Source: Sphingomonas cannabina
GTDB lineage: Bacteria; Pseudomonadota; Alphaproteobacteria; Sphingomonadales; Sphingomonadaceae
NCBI RefSeq assembly: GCF_021391395.1
Contig: NZ_CP090059.1
Coordinates: 3,023,001 to 3,087,000, forward strand
DNA: 64,000 nucleotides
Reading direction: 5' to 3'
Part shown: positions 26,601-36,355 of the stretch, one piece after another
Layout of the letters: each line of letters begins with the position of its first letter
How positions within the stretch are numbered: position 1 is the first letter of the stretch
The notes under the pieces: model-generated
The model's database searches: none
Told to the model about the DNA's origin: nothing
The model's input: only the letters and a program-made list of their open reading frames with translations
Translations under genes and position numbers: made by a program

Positions 26601-27059
26601 ATGAGTGACAACAGCCTGGCCTTTCTCATCAGCGACGTCTCGCGCCTGATGCGCAAGCGCTTCGACGAGCGCGCGCGCAGCTTTGGCGCGACGCGTGCGC
26701 AGTGGAAGACATTGGCGATCGTGTCGCGTCATCAGGGCATCAACCAAGGCGGGCTCGCGGAGTTGCTCGAGGTCGAACCGATCACGCTGTCCCGCATGCT
26801 CGACCGGCTGGAGCAATCCGGCCTGGTCGAGCGCCGCCGCGATCCCACCGACCGCCGCGCCTGGCGCATCTACCTGACCGACGCGGCGCAGCCGGTGATC
26901 GATCAGGCCCATGGCTGCGGCGCCGAGCTGATGGAGGCCGCGCTGCTCGGCGTCGACGCGCGGGAAAGCGCCGCCGTCACCACCGCGCTCCAGAAGATCC
27001 GCGACAATCTCGCCCAGTTCGATCCCGAAAAGACCATAAAAGAGACCGCCAATGGCTGA
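26601..27059 (+). CDS. MarR family regulator
   Basis: 152 residues with a winged helix: the recognition region is GLAELLEVEPITLSRMLDRLEQSGL and the wing RRRDPTDRRAWRIYLT. It overlaps emrA by 8 bases, so the regulator is the first gene of the efflux operon it very likely represses, relieved by a toxic ligand. The upstream region (26541-26600) is AT-rich for this genome, with GCATGTTGCATGTGC and TATATA, the likely promoter and operator. Confidence 0.92.
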   Translation: MSDNSLAFLISDVSRLMRKRFDERARSFGATRAQWKTLAIVSRHQGINQGGLAELLEVEPITLSRMLDRLEQSGLVERRRDPTDRRAWRIYLTDAAQPVIDQAHGCGAELMEAALLGVDARESAAVTTALQKIRDNLAQFDPEKTIKETANG

Positions 27060-28131
27060 CGCCGATCCCAAGATCGAAACCTCCGCGGGGACGGAGGTGA
27101 CCCTCGAGCCCGCAGCGCCCGCGAGGAAGCGCCGCGGCCTGCTGCGCCCGATCCTGATGTTCGGCGTGCCGCTGATCGTCGTCGCCATCGCCGGCTATTT
27201 CTGGGCGATCTCCGGCCGGTCGGTCTCGACCGACAACGCCTATGTCCACCAGGACAAGACCTCGGTCTCGGCCGATGTCGCCGGCAAGATCGTCTCGGTC
27301 GACGTGCGCGAGAACCAGCACGTCAACGCCGGCGACGTGCTGTTCCGCATCGATCCCGAGCCCTATCGCATCGCCATCACCCAGGCGGACGCGGCGATCG
27401 CCAATGCGCAGGTCGAGCTCCAGACGCTGCAGACCAGCTACGTCGGCACCGGCGCCGATATCCAGGCGGCGAAGGACCGGATCAAGCAGGCGCAGGAGGA
27501 TTACGACCGCCAGGCCGCGCTGATGAAGCAGGGCTTCACCACCCGCGCGAACTTCCAGGCCGCCCAGCACGCGCTCGAACAGGCGCGCGCCGCCTATCAG
27601 AGCGCGCTCGCCGACGCGGCCGAGGCGCGGTCGAAGCTCGCTACCGGCTCGGCCGTTCCCGGCCAGAACCCGGCGATCGCCGCCGCCGTCGCCCAGCGCA
27701 ACAAGGCGATGCTCGACCTCCAGCGCTCGGTGGTGCGCGCGCCGATCAGCGGGCAGGTCAGCCAGACCGACCGGCTGGTGCTCGGCCAGTATATGATGGC
27801 GGGCCTGCCGGCGGTGACGATCGTCGCGGACCAGAACAGCTGGGTCGAGGCGAACTTCAAGGAAACCGACCTCAACCACATGCGCGTCGGCCAGCCGGCG
27901 GAGGTCAGCTTCGATGCCTATCGCGGGCTCAAGCTCAAGGGCCATGTCCAGTCGATCGGCGCCGGCACCGGCAGCGAGTTCTCGGTGCTCCCGGCGCAGA
28001 ACGCCAACGGCAACTGGGTGAAGGTCACCCAGCGCGTGCCGGTGCGCATCGCCATCGACGAAAAGAGCCCGCGCCAGCTCATCGCCGGCCTGTCGGCGGA
28101 TGTGACGGTCGACTTGAGAGGTGGGAAGTAA
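27052..28131 (+). CDS. emrA: EmrA-type membrane fusion protein of a multidrug efflux system
   Basis: 359 residues: one N-terminal membrane span (about 33-53), lipoyl halves (VSADVAGKIVSVDVRENQHVNAGDVLFRID and VVRAPISGQVSQTDRLVLGQYM) around a coiled-coil hairpin (about 105-210), then a beta-barrel domain. It bridges the inner-membrane MFS pump and an outer-membrane channel, which is not encoded here. ATGGCTGA overlap joins it to the marR-type gene. Confidence 0.93.
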   Translation: MADADPKIETSAGTEVTLEPAAPARKRRGLLRPILMFGVPLIVVAIAGYFWAISGRSVSTDNAYVHQDKTSVSADVAGKIVSVDVRENQHVNAGDVLFRIDPEPYRIAITQADAAIANAQVELQTLQTSYVGTGADIQAAKDRIKQAQEDYDRQAALMKQGFTTRANFQAAQHALEQARAAYQSALADAAEARSKLATGSAVPGQNPAIAAAVAQRNKAMLDLQRSVVRAPISGQVSQTDRLVLGQYMMAGLPAVTIVADQNSWVEANFKETDLNHMRVGQPAEVSFDAYRGLKLKGHVQSIGAGTGSEFSVLPAQNANGNWVKVTQRVPVRIAIDEKSPRQLIAGLSADVTVDLRGGK

Positions 28132-28139
28132 GCACCGTC

Positions 28140-29729
28140 GTGGCCACCGCAGCAGCCTCGACAGCACAGGCGCCATCCGCGCCGCCCGCACCGGACGGCG
28201 CCGCGCTCTACACGCCTAATCGCCCGCTGCTCACCGTCGGCGTGATGCTGGCGACGATCATGCAGATCCTCGACTCGACGATCGCCAACGTCGCGCTTCC
28301 GCACATGCAGGCGACGCTCAGCGCCACCGCCGACACCATCACCTGGGTGCTGACCAGCTACATCGTCGCCTCGGCGATCGCGATCCCGATCACCGGCTGG
28401 CTCGCCGACCGTATCGGATCGCGCAACCTGTTCCTGTGGTCGGTCGCGGGCTTCATCGTCTCCTCGGCGCTGTGCGGCATGGCGACCGGCCTCACCGAGA
28501 TGGTGGCGTTCCGCCTGCTCCAGGGCATCAGCGCCGCCTTCATGAACCCGCTCAGCCAGACGGTGCTGCTCGACATCAACCCGCCCGAGAAGCAGGCCAA
28601 GGCGATGTCGATCTGGGGGATGGGCATCATGGTCGGTCCGATCCTGGGGCCGGTGATCGGCGGCTGGCTCACCGACAACTACAACTGGCGCTGGGTCTTC
28701 TACGTCAACCTGCCACTCGGCGTGTTCTGCTTCGCGGTGCTGTGGTGGCTGCTCCCCTCCCGCCCGGTCCGCAGGCGCGAGTTCGACATCACCGGCTTCG
28801 CGCTGCTCTCGCTCGGCATCGCGTCGCTGCAGCTCATGCTCGACCGCGGCCAGAACCAGGACTGGTTCTCCTCGACCGAGGTGGTGATCGAGGCGCTGGT
28901 CGCCGGCATCGCGCTGTGGATGGCGATCGTCCACATGTTCACCGCCAAGAAGCCGATGTTCGACCGCGAGCTGTGGAGGAACCGCAATCTCGTGACGGCC
29001 ATCCTGTTCATGCTGGTGATCGGCGTGGTGATGATGGCGACGATGGCGCTGCTGCCGCCGATGCTGCAGAACCTCTACGGCTATCCGGTGCTCGACACCG
29101 GCGTGCTGCTGATGCCGCGCGGGTTCGGCATCGTGTTCAGCATGTTCCTCGCCGCCAACCTCACCCAGCGCGGCTTCGATCCGCGCATCCTGGTCGGCGT
29201 CGGCTTCGTCGTCGCCGCCTTCTCGCTGTGGCAGATGACCCAGTGGACGATCGTGATGAGCTCGACCCCGTTCATCGTCTCCGGCCTCATCCAGGGGCTC
29301 GGCATGGGGCTGATCTTCATGCCGCTGCAGAGCATGGCCTTCGCGACGCTGCCGCCGCACTACCGCACCGAGGGGTCGAGCCTCATGAACCTGATGCGCA
29401 ACGTCGGCGCGTCGGTCGGCATCTCGGGCGTGACCGCGCTGCTCGCGCAGAACATCCAGGTCAGCCATTCCGAAGTCGGCCAGCATGTGACGGCCGAGAC
29501 ACTGGGCACGCTCGATCCGTCGCTGCTCGGCATAGGCGGCAGTATCGGCGATTCGGTGATGGCGATGATCGATGGCGAAGTGAACCGGCAAGCGGCGATG
29601 ATCGCTTATCTCGACGACTTCAAGGCGATGATGATCGTCACCGCCCTGTCGATCCCGCTGGTGCTGTTCCTCAAGAAGCCGCCGCGGCCGAAGGCGAGCG
29701 AGAAGGCGGCGCCGGTCGACCTTCACTAA
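28140..29729 (+). CDS. emrB: EmrB-type MFS drug transporter (DHA2 family, 14 spans)
   Basis: 529 residues with about 14 membrane segments. MFS motif A is GWLADRIGSRN, the DHA2 motif is ATIMQILDSTIANVALPHM, and motif C is GMGIMVGPILGPVIGGWL. It exports hydrophobic drugs by proton antiport with the EmrA partner. The start is GTG at 28140, 8 bases after emrA. Confidence 0.94.
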   Translation: MATAAASTAQAPSAPPAPDGAALYTPNRPLLTVGVMLATIMQILDSTIANVALPHMQATLSATADTITWVLTSYIVASAIAIPITGWLADRIGSRNLFLWSVAGFIVSSALCGMATGLTEMVAFRLLQGISAAFMNPLSQTVLLDINPPEKQAKAMSIWGMGIMVGPILGPVIGGWLTDNYNWRWVFYVNLPLGVFCFAVLWWLLPSRPVRRREFDITGFALLSLGIASLQLMLDRGQNQDWFSSTEVVIEALVAGIALWMAIVHMFTAKKPMFDRELWRNRNLVTAILFMLVIGVVMMATMALLPPMLQNLYGYPVLDTGVLLMPRGFGIVFSMFLAANLTQRGFDPRILVGVGFVVAAFSLWQMTQWTIVMSSTPFIVSGLIQGLGMGLIFMPLQSMAFATLPPHYRTEGSSLMNLMRNVGASVGISGVTALLAQNIQVSHSEVGQHVTAETLGTLDPSLLGIGGSIGDSVMAMIDGEVNRQAAMIAYLDDFKAMMIVTALSIPLVLFLKKPPRPKASEKAAPVDLH

Positions 29730-29775
29730 TTGCTGCGGCCGCCCTAGATCGCTCCCAACCTTCAGGAGCCATCTC

Positions 29776-30963
29776 ATGTCCGCCGATCCGATCGTCATCG
29801 CTTCCTACGCCCGCACCCCGATGGGCAGCTTCCAGGGCTCGCTGACCGATGCGTCGGCGACGGATCTCGGCGCGGTCGCGGTCGGCGCCGCGGTCGAGCG
29901 TGCGGGACTCAAGGGCGAAGCGATCGAGCGCATCTACATGGGCTGCGTGCTTCCCGCCGGTCTCGGCCAGGCACCCGCCCGGCAGGCGGCGCTCAAGGCG
30001 GGGCTGCCCGACCATATCGAGGCGACCACGGTCAACAAGATGTGCGGCAGCGGCATGCAGGCCGCGATCCTCGCCGCCGACGCGCTCGCCGCCGGATCGG
30101 TCGACCTGCTGATCGCCGGCGGCATGGAGAGCATGACCAACGCGCCCTACCTTTCGCTCCGCCACCGCGGCGGCGCGCGCATCGGCCATGACGTGCTCAA
30201 GGACCATATGTACCTCGACGGCCTCGAGGACGCCTATGAGCCCGGCAAGCTGATGGGCAATTTCGCCGAGGATGTCGCGGTCGAGTATCAGTTCACCCGC
30301 GAGGCGCAGGACGCCTATGCGATCGAATCGCTCACCCGCGCGCAGAAGGCGCAGCAATCGGGCGCCTTCGACCGCGAGATCGTTCCGGTCGAGGTCAAGA
30401 CCCGCAAGGGCGTCGTCACCGTCACGCTCGACGAGCAGCCGGCCAAGGCCGACCCCGCCAAGATCCCGACGCTCAAGCCTGCCTTCTCCAGGGACGGCAC
30501 CATCACCGCCGCCAATGCCTCGTCGATCTCGGACGGCGCCGCCGCGCTGGTGATGACCCGCGCGTCGGTCGCGGAGAAATACGGCCTCGATCCGGTCGCG
30601 CGCATCGTCGCCCATGCCGCCCATGCCCACGCCCCGTCGCGCTTCACCACCGCGCCGGTGTTCGCGATGAAAAAGGCGCTGGAGACGGCCGGCTGGGACC
30701 TGAAGGACGTCGATCTGTTCGAGGTTAACGAAGCCTTCGCCACGGTCGCCATGATCGCGATGCGCGACCTCGGCATTCCGCACGACCGGCTCAACATCCA
30801 CGGCGGCGCCTGCGCGCTCGGCCATCCGATCGGCGCGAGCGGCGCGCGTATCCTCGCAACGCTGATGTCCGCACTCGAGACCACCGGCCAGAAGCGCGGC
30901 CTCGCCTCGCTCTGCATCGGCGGCGGCGAGGCGACGGCGGTCGCGGTGGAGATGCTGCGCTAG
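29776..30963 (+). CDS. Acetyl-CoA acetyltransferase (thiolase)
   Basis: 395 residues. The acylated cysteine is C90 in NKMCGSGMQ; the His and second Cys are in GGACALGHPIGASGARI and SLCIGGGEATA. Size and motifs fit biosynthetic thiolase II (condensing two acetyl-CoA, as for PhaA/AtoB), but a degradative 3-ketoacyl-CoA thiolase cannot be excluded. AGGAG lies 9 bases before the ATG. It is the sole gene between the efflux operon and TonB receptor 2. Confidence 0.93.
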   Translation: MSADPIVIASYARTPMGSFQGSLTDASATDLGAVAVGAAVERAGLKGEAIERIYMGCVLPAGLGQAPARQAALKAGLPDHIEATTVNKMCGSGMQAAILAADALAAGSVDLLIAGGMESMTNAPYLSLRHRGGARIGHDVLKDHMYLDGLEDAYEPGKLMGNFAEDVAVEYQFTREAQDAYAIESLTRAQKAQQSGAFDREIVPVEVKTRKGVVTVTLDEQPAKADPAKIPTLKPAFSRDGTITAANASSISDGAAALVMTRASVAEKYGLDPVARIVAHAAHAHAPSRFTTAPVFAMKKALETAGWDLKDVDLFEVNEAFATVAMIAMRDLGIPHDRLNIHGGACALGHPIGASGARILATLMSALETTGQKRGLASLCIGGGEATAVAVEMLR

Positions 30964-30975
30964 GCGCCGACTCCT

Positions 30976-30997
30976 TCCGTCCGATCGGTCGGGCGGA
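30976..30997 (+). terminator. Hairpin after the thiolase gene
   Basis: TCCGTCCGA-tcgg-TCGGGCGGA forms a 9-bp stem with one wobble pair, followed by TCATTTCC. The T-run is short, so terminator function is possible but weak. Confidence 0.4.
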
Positions 30998-31207
30998 TCA
31001 TTTCCGCTTGTTAAGCAAAACATTGCCGGATTGTTGCCGGAACCGCGATTCTGTAACATCTTTGCCACATAATCGCGGCGTTCTGCATCGTGGCGGCTTG
31101 CCAACCTTGCCGCCGTCCTTCCCTCATGCAGACTTCGCTGCACCGCAGCACATGCGCTGCGGGCGCGAAAGCATCACGCCCGTGATGCTCAAACGGGGGA
31201 ACCATCT

Positions 31208-34189
31208 GTGGCTATCTCGATACGGCAATGCTTGCTTGCCTCGACCTTCTTCGTCGTCGCCGTGGCACCGGCACATGCACAGGATACGACATCGCTGGAA
31301 ACGACCGCGGCGCAGACCGATGAATCCCGAGCGGATTCCGAGATCGTGGTTACGGGGACGCGCATCGCGCGCGCCAATCTCGAATACGCCAGTCCGGTTG
31401 CCGTGATCGGCGAGCAGGAGATCCAGTTCCGTCAGCCCGGCACTGCCGATGACCTGCTCCGCAACTTCCCCGGCATCCGCCCGTCGCTGGGCGCCGGCGT
31501 CAACAACGGGTCGGACGGCTCGGCGACGGTCGAGCTTCGCGGTATCGGCGCGCAACGCACGATGGTGCTGCTCGATGGCCGCAGGCTCGTACCGTTCGGC
31601 CTCGACGGCCTGACCGATACCAACAACGTCCCCGTCGCGCTCATCGAGCAGGTCCAGGTGCTGACCGGCGGCGCCTCGTCGACCTACGGTGCCGACGCCG
31701 TCGCGGGCGTCGTCAACTTCATCACCAAGCGCAACTTCACGGGCATCGACGCGAGCGCGAGCTACCGCATCTCCGAACGCGGCGACGCTGCCCGTTTCAA
31801 GGCGGACGTGGTGCTCGGCGCCAACATCGACGACGGTCGCGGCAACGTCGTCTTCAGCGTCGGCTACACCAAAGCCAACCCGCTCCTGCACACCGCCCGC
31901 TCGATCAGCGAGGTTCCGATCAGCTCGACGACCGGACAATTCTCCGGCGCGACGGCCGCACAGGTCACGATCTTCGCCTCGCCGACCAACGCCGCGCTTG
32001 GGCTGCCGGCCAGCAGCTTCGGCGCAGTCGTCGATCCCAGCACCGGCCGGCTGAGGGCGGCGACCGCTTCGGATACCTACAACACGAACAACGGCACCTA
32101 TTTCCAGACGCCGCTCGACCGCATCAATTTCTATTCGGCCGGCCGCTACGAGATCACCGACGGCGTCGAATTCTATTCGAGCGCGATGTTCACGCGTAAC
32201 AAGGTGAGATTGCAGCTCGCCTCGTCCGGCACGTTCAGCAACACCTATCAGCTCGCGTTGAACAATCCCTATCTGCCCGCCGGCGTCCGCGGCCAGCTCT
32301 GTGCCGCGCGCGGGATCAGCGCTGCGAGCTGCGATGCAGCCGCTGCCGTCCAGGGCGGACCGGGCACGGCCGGCTATCTGGAGATCCCGGTGATCGCGCA
32401 GCGCCGCTTCACCGAATACGGCCCGCGCGGCAACGTCGTCGAATCCGAGATGTTCCAGGTGCAGGGCGGCTTCCGCGGCAACATCACCTCGGGGTTGAAG
32501 TACGACTTCTCGGCGCAATATGGCGAGACGACCCAGAACCAGACCCGCGAGAACTGGGGATCGTACAGCAAGGTCCAGCAGGCGCTGCGTGCCTATCGCG
32601 CGGCCGACGGCACGCTCCGCTGCGTCGACACCAGCAACAACTGCGTGCCGCTGAACCTGTTCGGCGCGAACGGATCGATCACCCCCGAACAGCTCGCCTT
32701 CATCGATCTCGACGCGATCATCAACCGCAAGGTGCGCCAGACCGTCGTGACCGGCAGCGTCAACGGCGACCTGTTCGCCTCGCCGTTCGCCAGCAACAAG
32801 ATCGCCTTCGCGGTCGGCGGCGAGTATCGCAAGATCTCGGCGGCCAGCCAGCCCGACGGCCCGTCGCAGATCCAGGGCGAGGTGCTCGGAACCGGCGCGC
32901 GCACGCCGCCCGATTTCGGCCAGTACAGCGTCAAGGAAGTCTTCGGCGAGATCAACGCCCCGCTGATCGAGGACAAGCCGTTCTTCTATCGCCTGAGCGT
33001 CGAAGCCGCCGTCCGCTATTCGGACTATACCACGACCGGCGGCAGCACGACCTGGAAGGCCGGCGGCACCTGGGAGCCCTATCAGGGGTTCAAGTTCCGC
33101 GGCACCTATCAGGTGGCGGTGCGCTCGCCCAACATCCAGGAGCTGTACCAGTCGCCGGTGCAGGCGCTCGGCAACCTGACGGTCGATCCGTGCCAGGGCG
33201 CGGTGTCAGGCGGACTGGCCGCGCTCTGCGTGGCGACCGGCGCCCCTGCGGGCACGATCGGCTCGATCCCTGCGCCGACCTCGGGCCAGATCAACAACAC
33301 CACCTCGGGCAACCGCGACCTCGATGTCGAGCGCGCCAAGACCTATACGCTGGGCGGCGCGTTCACGCCGAGCTTCATGCCCGGCTTCGCGCTGACCGTC
33401 GATTACTTCAACATCCGCGTCCGCGACGCGATCACCCAGCCGGCGCAGTCGGACATCCTCAACGGCTGCTATTCGGCAGCGCTGAATCCCGGCTTCACCT
33501 ACAATGCGTTCTGCCAGCTGATCGGGCGCAACCCGCTCACCGGCAGCCTCAACGGCGCGGGCGAGACGCCGGGCGTGATCCTGACCTATTCGAACCTGGG
33601 CGTGATCGAGACGGCCGGTGTCGACATCGGCCTGTCACAGCGCACGAAGATGGAGGATCTGGGGATCAACGACGAGGGCACGCTCTCGCTCGAATTCAAC
33701 GCGACCCGTCTCAGCTATTATCACTTCCAGGCCACGCCGAATGCGATCAACCGCGATTGCACCGGCTATTACAGCGCGGGCGGATGCACCAACCCGCGCG
33801 CGAAATGGCGCTGGAACAGCCGCCTGACCTATGCTCGGGAGCTGTTCGACATCTCGCTCTTGTGGACGCACATCAGCGCGGTCTCGCTCGAGCCGTATCT
33901 GGCGACGCGTCTTCCGGGCGATGTCCCACAGCCGGGTGGGCCGAACCCCACCACCGTCCTGGAGGCGTTCCGCAGCATCCCGGCATACGACTATTATGAC
34001 CTGGCATTCCGGGTGAAGCCGACCGACACCGTCGAGTTCAGCCTCACCGTGAACAACCTGCTGGACAAGAAGCCGCCGCTGGTCGGATCGGGCGTGGGCG
34101 GCACGACGTTCAACAGCGGCAACACCTTCCCGACAATCTATGATCCGATCGGGCGGTCGTTCACCATGGGCGCGCGTCTCAAGTTCTGA
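31208..34189 (+). CDS. TonB-dependent outer membrane receptor 2
   Basis: 993 residues. Signal peptide about 1-24 (ending APAHAQ), TonB-proximal EIVVTGTRIARANLEY, plug with VLLDGRRLVPFGLDG, ALIEQVQVLTGGASSTYG and ADAVAGVVNFITKRNF, and a barrel ending in FTMGARLKF. The start is GTG at 31208 with GGGGGA 8 bases upstream. The 244-base region before it contains no gene; it holds the receptor's promoter. The substrate is unknown and no metabolic partner is adjacent. Confidence 0.93.
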   Translation: MAISIRQCLLASTFFVVAVAPAHAQDTTSLETTAAQTDESRADSEIVVTGTRIARANLEYASPVAVIGEQEIQFRQPGTADDLLRNFPGIRPSLGAGVNNGSDGSATVELRGIGAQRTMVLLDGRRLVPFGLDGLTDTNNVPVALIEQVQVLTGGASSTYGADAVAGVVNFITKRNFTGIDASASYRISERGDAARFKADVVLGANIDDGRGNVVFSVGYTKANPLLHTARSISEVPISSTTGQFSGATAAQVTIFASPTNAALGLPASSFGAVVDPSTGRLRAATASDTYNTNNGTYFQTPLDRINFYSAGRYEITDGVEFYSSAMFTRNKVRLQLASSGTFSNTYQLALNNPYLPAGVRGQLCAARGISAASCDAAAAVQGGPGTAGYLEIPVIAQRRFTEYGPRGNVVESEMFQVQGGFRGNITSGLKYDFSAQYGETTQNQTRENWGSYSKVQQALRAYRAADGTLRCVDTSNNCVPLNLFGANGSITPEQLAFIDLDAIINRKVRQTVVTGSVNGDLFASPFASNKIAFAVGGEYRKISAASQPDGPSQIQGEVLGTGARTPPDFGQYSVKEVFGEINAPLIEDKPFFYRLSVEAAVRYSDYTTTGGSTTWKAGGTWEPYQGFKFRGTYQVAVRSPNIQELYQSPVQALGNLTVDPCQGAVSGGLAALCVATGAPAGTIGSIPAPTSGQINNTTSGNRDLDVERAKTYTLGGAFTPSFMPGFALTVDYFNIRVRDAITQPAQSDILNGCYSAALNPGFTYNAFCQLIGRNPLTGSLNGAGETPGVILTYSNLGVIETAGVDIGLSQRTKMEDLGINDEGTLSLEFNATRLSYYHFQATPNAINRDCTGYYSAGGCTNPRAKWRWNSRLTYARELFDISLLWTHISAVSLEPYLATRLPGDVPQPGGPNPTTVLEAFRSIPAYDYYDLAFRVKPTDTVEFSLTVNNLLDKKPPLVGSGVGGTTFNSGNTFPTIYDPIGRSFTMGARLKF

Positions 34190-34212
34190 CGCGCGGCTGT
34201 TGCCGAACAATC

Positions 34213-34247
34213 GGGGCGGTCGTCGCAGGGCGGCCGCCCCTTTTCTT
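34213..34247 (+). terminator. Rho-independent terminator of TonB receptor 2
   Basis: GGGGCGGTCG-8 bases-CGGCCGCCCC with one G-U pair, followed directly by TTTTCTT, 24 bases after the receptor stop. Confidence 0.78.
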
Positions 34248-34273
34248 GAAATTCCCCGGACCGGCGAAGCGTC

Positions 34274-34729
34274 TCAGATCGCCAGCGAATAGCAGCGGTT
34301 GAACTCGGTCAGCTCATAGTCGCCGAACGGCCCGCTGGGCGTGAAGCCTGCCGCTTCGTACATTGCCCGCGCCGGTGCGAACGCGTCGTTGGTGCCGGTC
34401 TCCAAACTTACCCGCCGGTAGCCGCGTGAACGTGCCTCGGCGATCAGGTGCTCGAGCATCGCCTTGGCAACGCCTCTGCGGAGCTGATCCGGCGCGGTGC
34501 GCATCGACTTGAGCTCGCCGTGGTCCGGCGCGAGCTCCTTGAGCGCGCCGAGCCCGAGCAGCGTCTCGCCCTCCCAAGCAGCGAAGACGGACAGAGCGGG
34601 ATCACGCAGCCCGCTGAGGTCGAGCGCGAAGGCGCTGCCCGGCGGCGAGTTGCGATGGGCCTCGCGCAGATGATGCTCGATGAGCGCAACGACCGCGGGA
34701 TGATCGAGGTCCGCCGGCACGATCCTCAC
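34274..34729 (-). CDS. GNAT family N-acetyltransferase
   Basis: 151 residues. The acetyl-CoA loop appears as RRGVAKAMLEHLIAEARSRGY, followed by VSLETGTNDAFAPARAMYEAAGF, the C-terminal GNAT pattern; length and GPFGDYELTEFNRCYSLAI match the PsiE-less single-domain family often annotated as YafP-like. The GTG start at 34729 shares GTGA with the stop of the SH3 gene, so the two are translationally coupled. Confidence 0.87.
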   Translation of the reverse strand: MRIVPADLDHPAVVALIEHHLREAHRNSPPGSAFALDLSGLRDPALSVFAAWEGETLLGLGALKELAPDHGELKSMRTAPDQLRRGVAKAMLEHLIAEARSRGYRRVSLETGTNDAFAPARAMYEAAGFTPSGPFGDYELTEFNRCYSLAI

Positions 34730-35205
34730 GGCACGTCCTCGCCCGGATCGACGCCCCAGAGGTGGATCGCCTCGACATAGCCCGCGCGACCTTTGACGTC
34801 GAACCGGCACCAGCCGCGGCTGCACTTGCTGATCCTGCCGACCACCCCAGGCGCCGCGCGCCACTGGATCGCCGCGTTCGCATCCGGCGCGGATCGCATC
34901 GCCACGATCGTGTCGGTAACGTAGCCGGTACGCGCGTCGGTCAGCAGGTTGGCGAGCATCCACCCCTGCGTGCCGCCGGGGTCCTCGACCTTGCGCCATT
35001 CCTTGTAGATGTCGACCACCTTCACCGGCAGCCCGGCGCGCTGGTAAAGCCAGCTCGCCGGATAGTTGCGCCCGGGGCCGGTGCGCATCCGCGCCTGCCC
35101 GGCGTTGATCGAGGCATAATAGGGTGTCTTGCGGGTCTGCGCCTCGGCGGACGCGGCGAGTCCGGCGGCGATCGTCGCCATGACCAGCAGCTTTGCGATG
35201 CGCAT
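34726..35205 (-). CDS. Secreted protein with bacterial SH3 domains
   Basis: 159 residues, signal peptide about 1-22 (ending SAEAQ). Two SH3-like repeats follow: YYASINAGQARMRTGPGRNYPASWLYQRAGLPV, then GYVTDTIVAMRSAPDANAAIQWRAAPGVVG. Such domains usually bind peptidoglycan or act as wall-localised modules. The ATG at 35205 is preceded by GGAGGGA about 7 bases upstream. Confidence 0.88.
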   Translation of the reverse strand: MRIAKLLVMATIAAGLAASAEAQTRKTPYYASINAGQARMRTGPGRNYPASWLYQRAGLPVKVVDIYKEWRKVEDPGGTQGWMLANLLTDARTGYVTDTIVAMRSAPDANAAIQWRAAPGVVGRISKCSRGWCRFDVKGRAGYVEAIHLWGVDPGEDVP

Positions 35206-35298
35206 TGTCGTCCCTCCGCTCATAACGCGATCTAGCGAGCGATCGGCGCAAGGTTCAACCGTTGACTGACCCTCGCCACCTCGCCAATTCGGGACTCG

Positions 35299-36282
35299 AT
35301 GGCCAGCCGTCCCGCCCGTCCCAAGGTCGTCGTCACCCGCGAGCTGCCGATCGCGGTGATGGACCGGCTCGAAACGCTGTTCGACGCGACGCTCAATCGC
35401 GACGATGCGCCGGTCGATCTCGCCGCGGCGATGGCCGACACCGACGTCCTGGTCCCGACCGTCACCGACCAGATCACCGCCGAGCTGATCGCCGGTGCCG
35501 GCGAGCGGCTCAAGCTGATCGCCAATTTCGGCGCCGGCGTGAACCACATCGACCTCAAGGCCGCCCGGGCCCGCGGGATCATCGTCACCAACACGCCCGG
35601 CGTGCTGACCGAAGACACCGCCGACATGACGATGGCGCTGATCGTCGCGGTGCCGCGCCGGCTGGTCGAGGGCGAGAAGCTGGTGCGGTCGGGCGGGTGG
35701 AAGGGCTGGTCGCCCGGCGGCGTGCTCGGTCACCGCATCGGCGGCAAGGCGCTCGGCATCCTCGGCATGGGCCGGATCGGCCAGGCGGTCGCCCGCCGTG
35801 CCCGTGCCTTCGGCCTCTCGATCCATTACCACAACCGCCATCGCCTGCCCGCGGTGATCGAGGAGGAGCTCGGCGCCACCTGGCACGCCGATCTCGATGA
35901 GATGCTGGGGATGATCGACATCCTGACGATCCACACCCCGCGCAGCCCCGACACCGAGAATCTGATCGACGCCCGCCGCATCGCGCTGATGCGGCCACAC
36001 GTCTATCTCATCAACACCTCACGCGGCGGCATCGTCGACGAGGATGCGATGATTGCCGCGCTGGAGATGGGGCGCCTTGCCGGGGCCGGCCTCGACGTGT
36101 GGACGCACGAGCCCGCGATCGATCCGCGCCTGCTGGCGCTGCCCAATGTCGTGATGACACCGCACATGGGCTCGGCGACCTTCGAGGGCCGGCTGGCGAC
36201 CGGCGAGAAGGTGATCGCCAACATCCGCGCCTGGGCCGACGGCCACCGCCCGCCCGACCAGGTGCTCGAAGGCTGGGCCTGA
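35299..36282 (+). CDS. D-2-hydroxyacid dehydrogenase (glycerate/hydroxypyruvate/glyoxylate reductase type)
   Basis: 327 residues. The nucleotide-binding motif is ALGILGMGRIGQAVARRARAFG; the catalytic Arg is in NTSRGGIVDEDA, the Glu in GLDVWTHEPAI and the His in VVMTPHMGSATFEGR. It reversibly reduces 2-keto acids such as glyoxylate or hydroxypyruvate with NAD(P)H; the exact substrate cannot be read. The gene stands alone, divergent from the SH3/GNAT pair. Confidence 0.92.
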   Translation: MASRPARPKVVVTRELPIAVMDRLETLFDATLNRDDAPVDLAAAMADTDVLVPTVTDQITAELIAGAGERLKLIANFGAGVNHIDLKAARARGIIVTNTPGVLTEDTADMTMALIVAVPRRLVEGEKLVRSGGWKGWSPGGVLGHRIGGKALGILGMGRIGQAVARRARAFGLSIHYHNRHRLPAVIEEELGATWHADLDEMLGMIDILTIHTPRSPDTENLIDARRIALMRPHVYLINTSRGGIVDEDAMIAALEMGRLAGAGLDVWTHEPAIDPRLLALPNVVMTPHMGSATFEGRLATGEKVIANIRAWADGHRPPDQVLEGWA

Positions 36283-36355
36283 AGGAGCCGCCGCAACCAT
36301 TTGGCAAGGGTCGTCGTTTCGCCTCTGTGTCATTCCGGTTGCGAAAGGCTCACCC

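Noticed and set aside
27918..29798. 626-residue open frame opposite emrB
   Set aside because: Highly charged His/Asp/Arg-rich translation, typical of an antisense shadow of a membrane protein gene.
34274..35251. A 325-residue fused protein covering the GNAT gene and upstream
   Set aside because: The upstream portion is an off-frame reading of the SH3 protein. The GTGA overlap at 34726-34729 gives a natural start.
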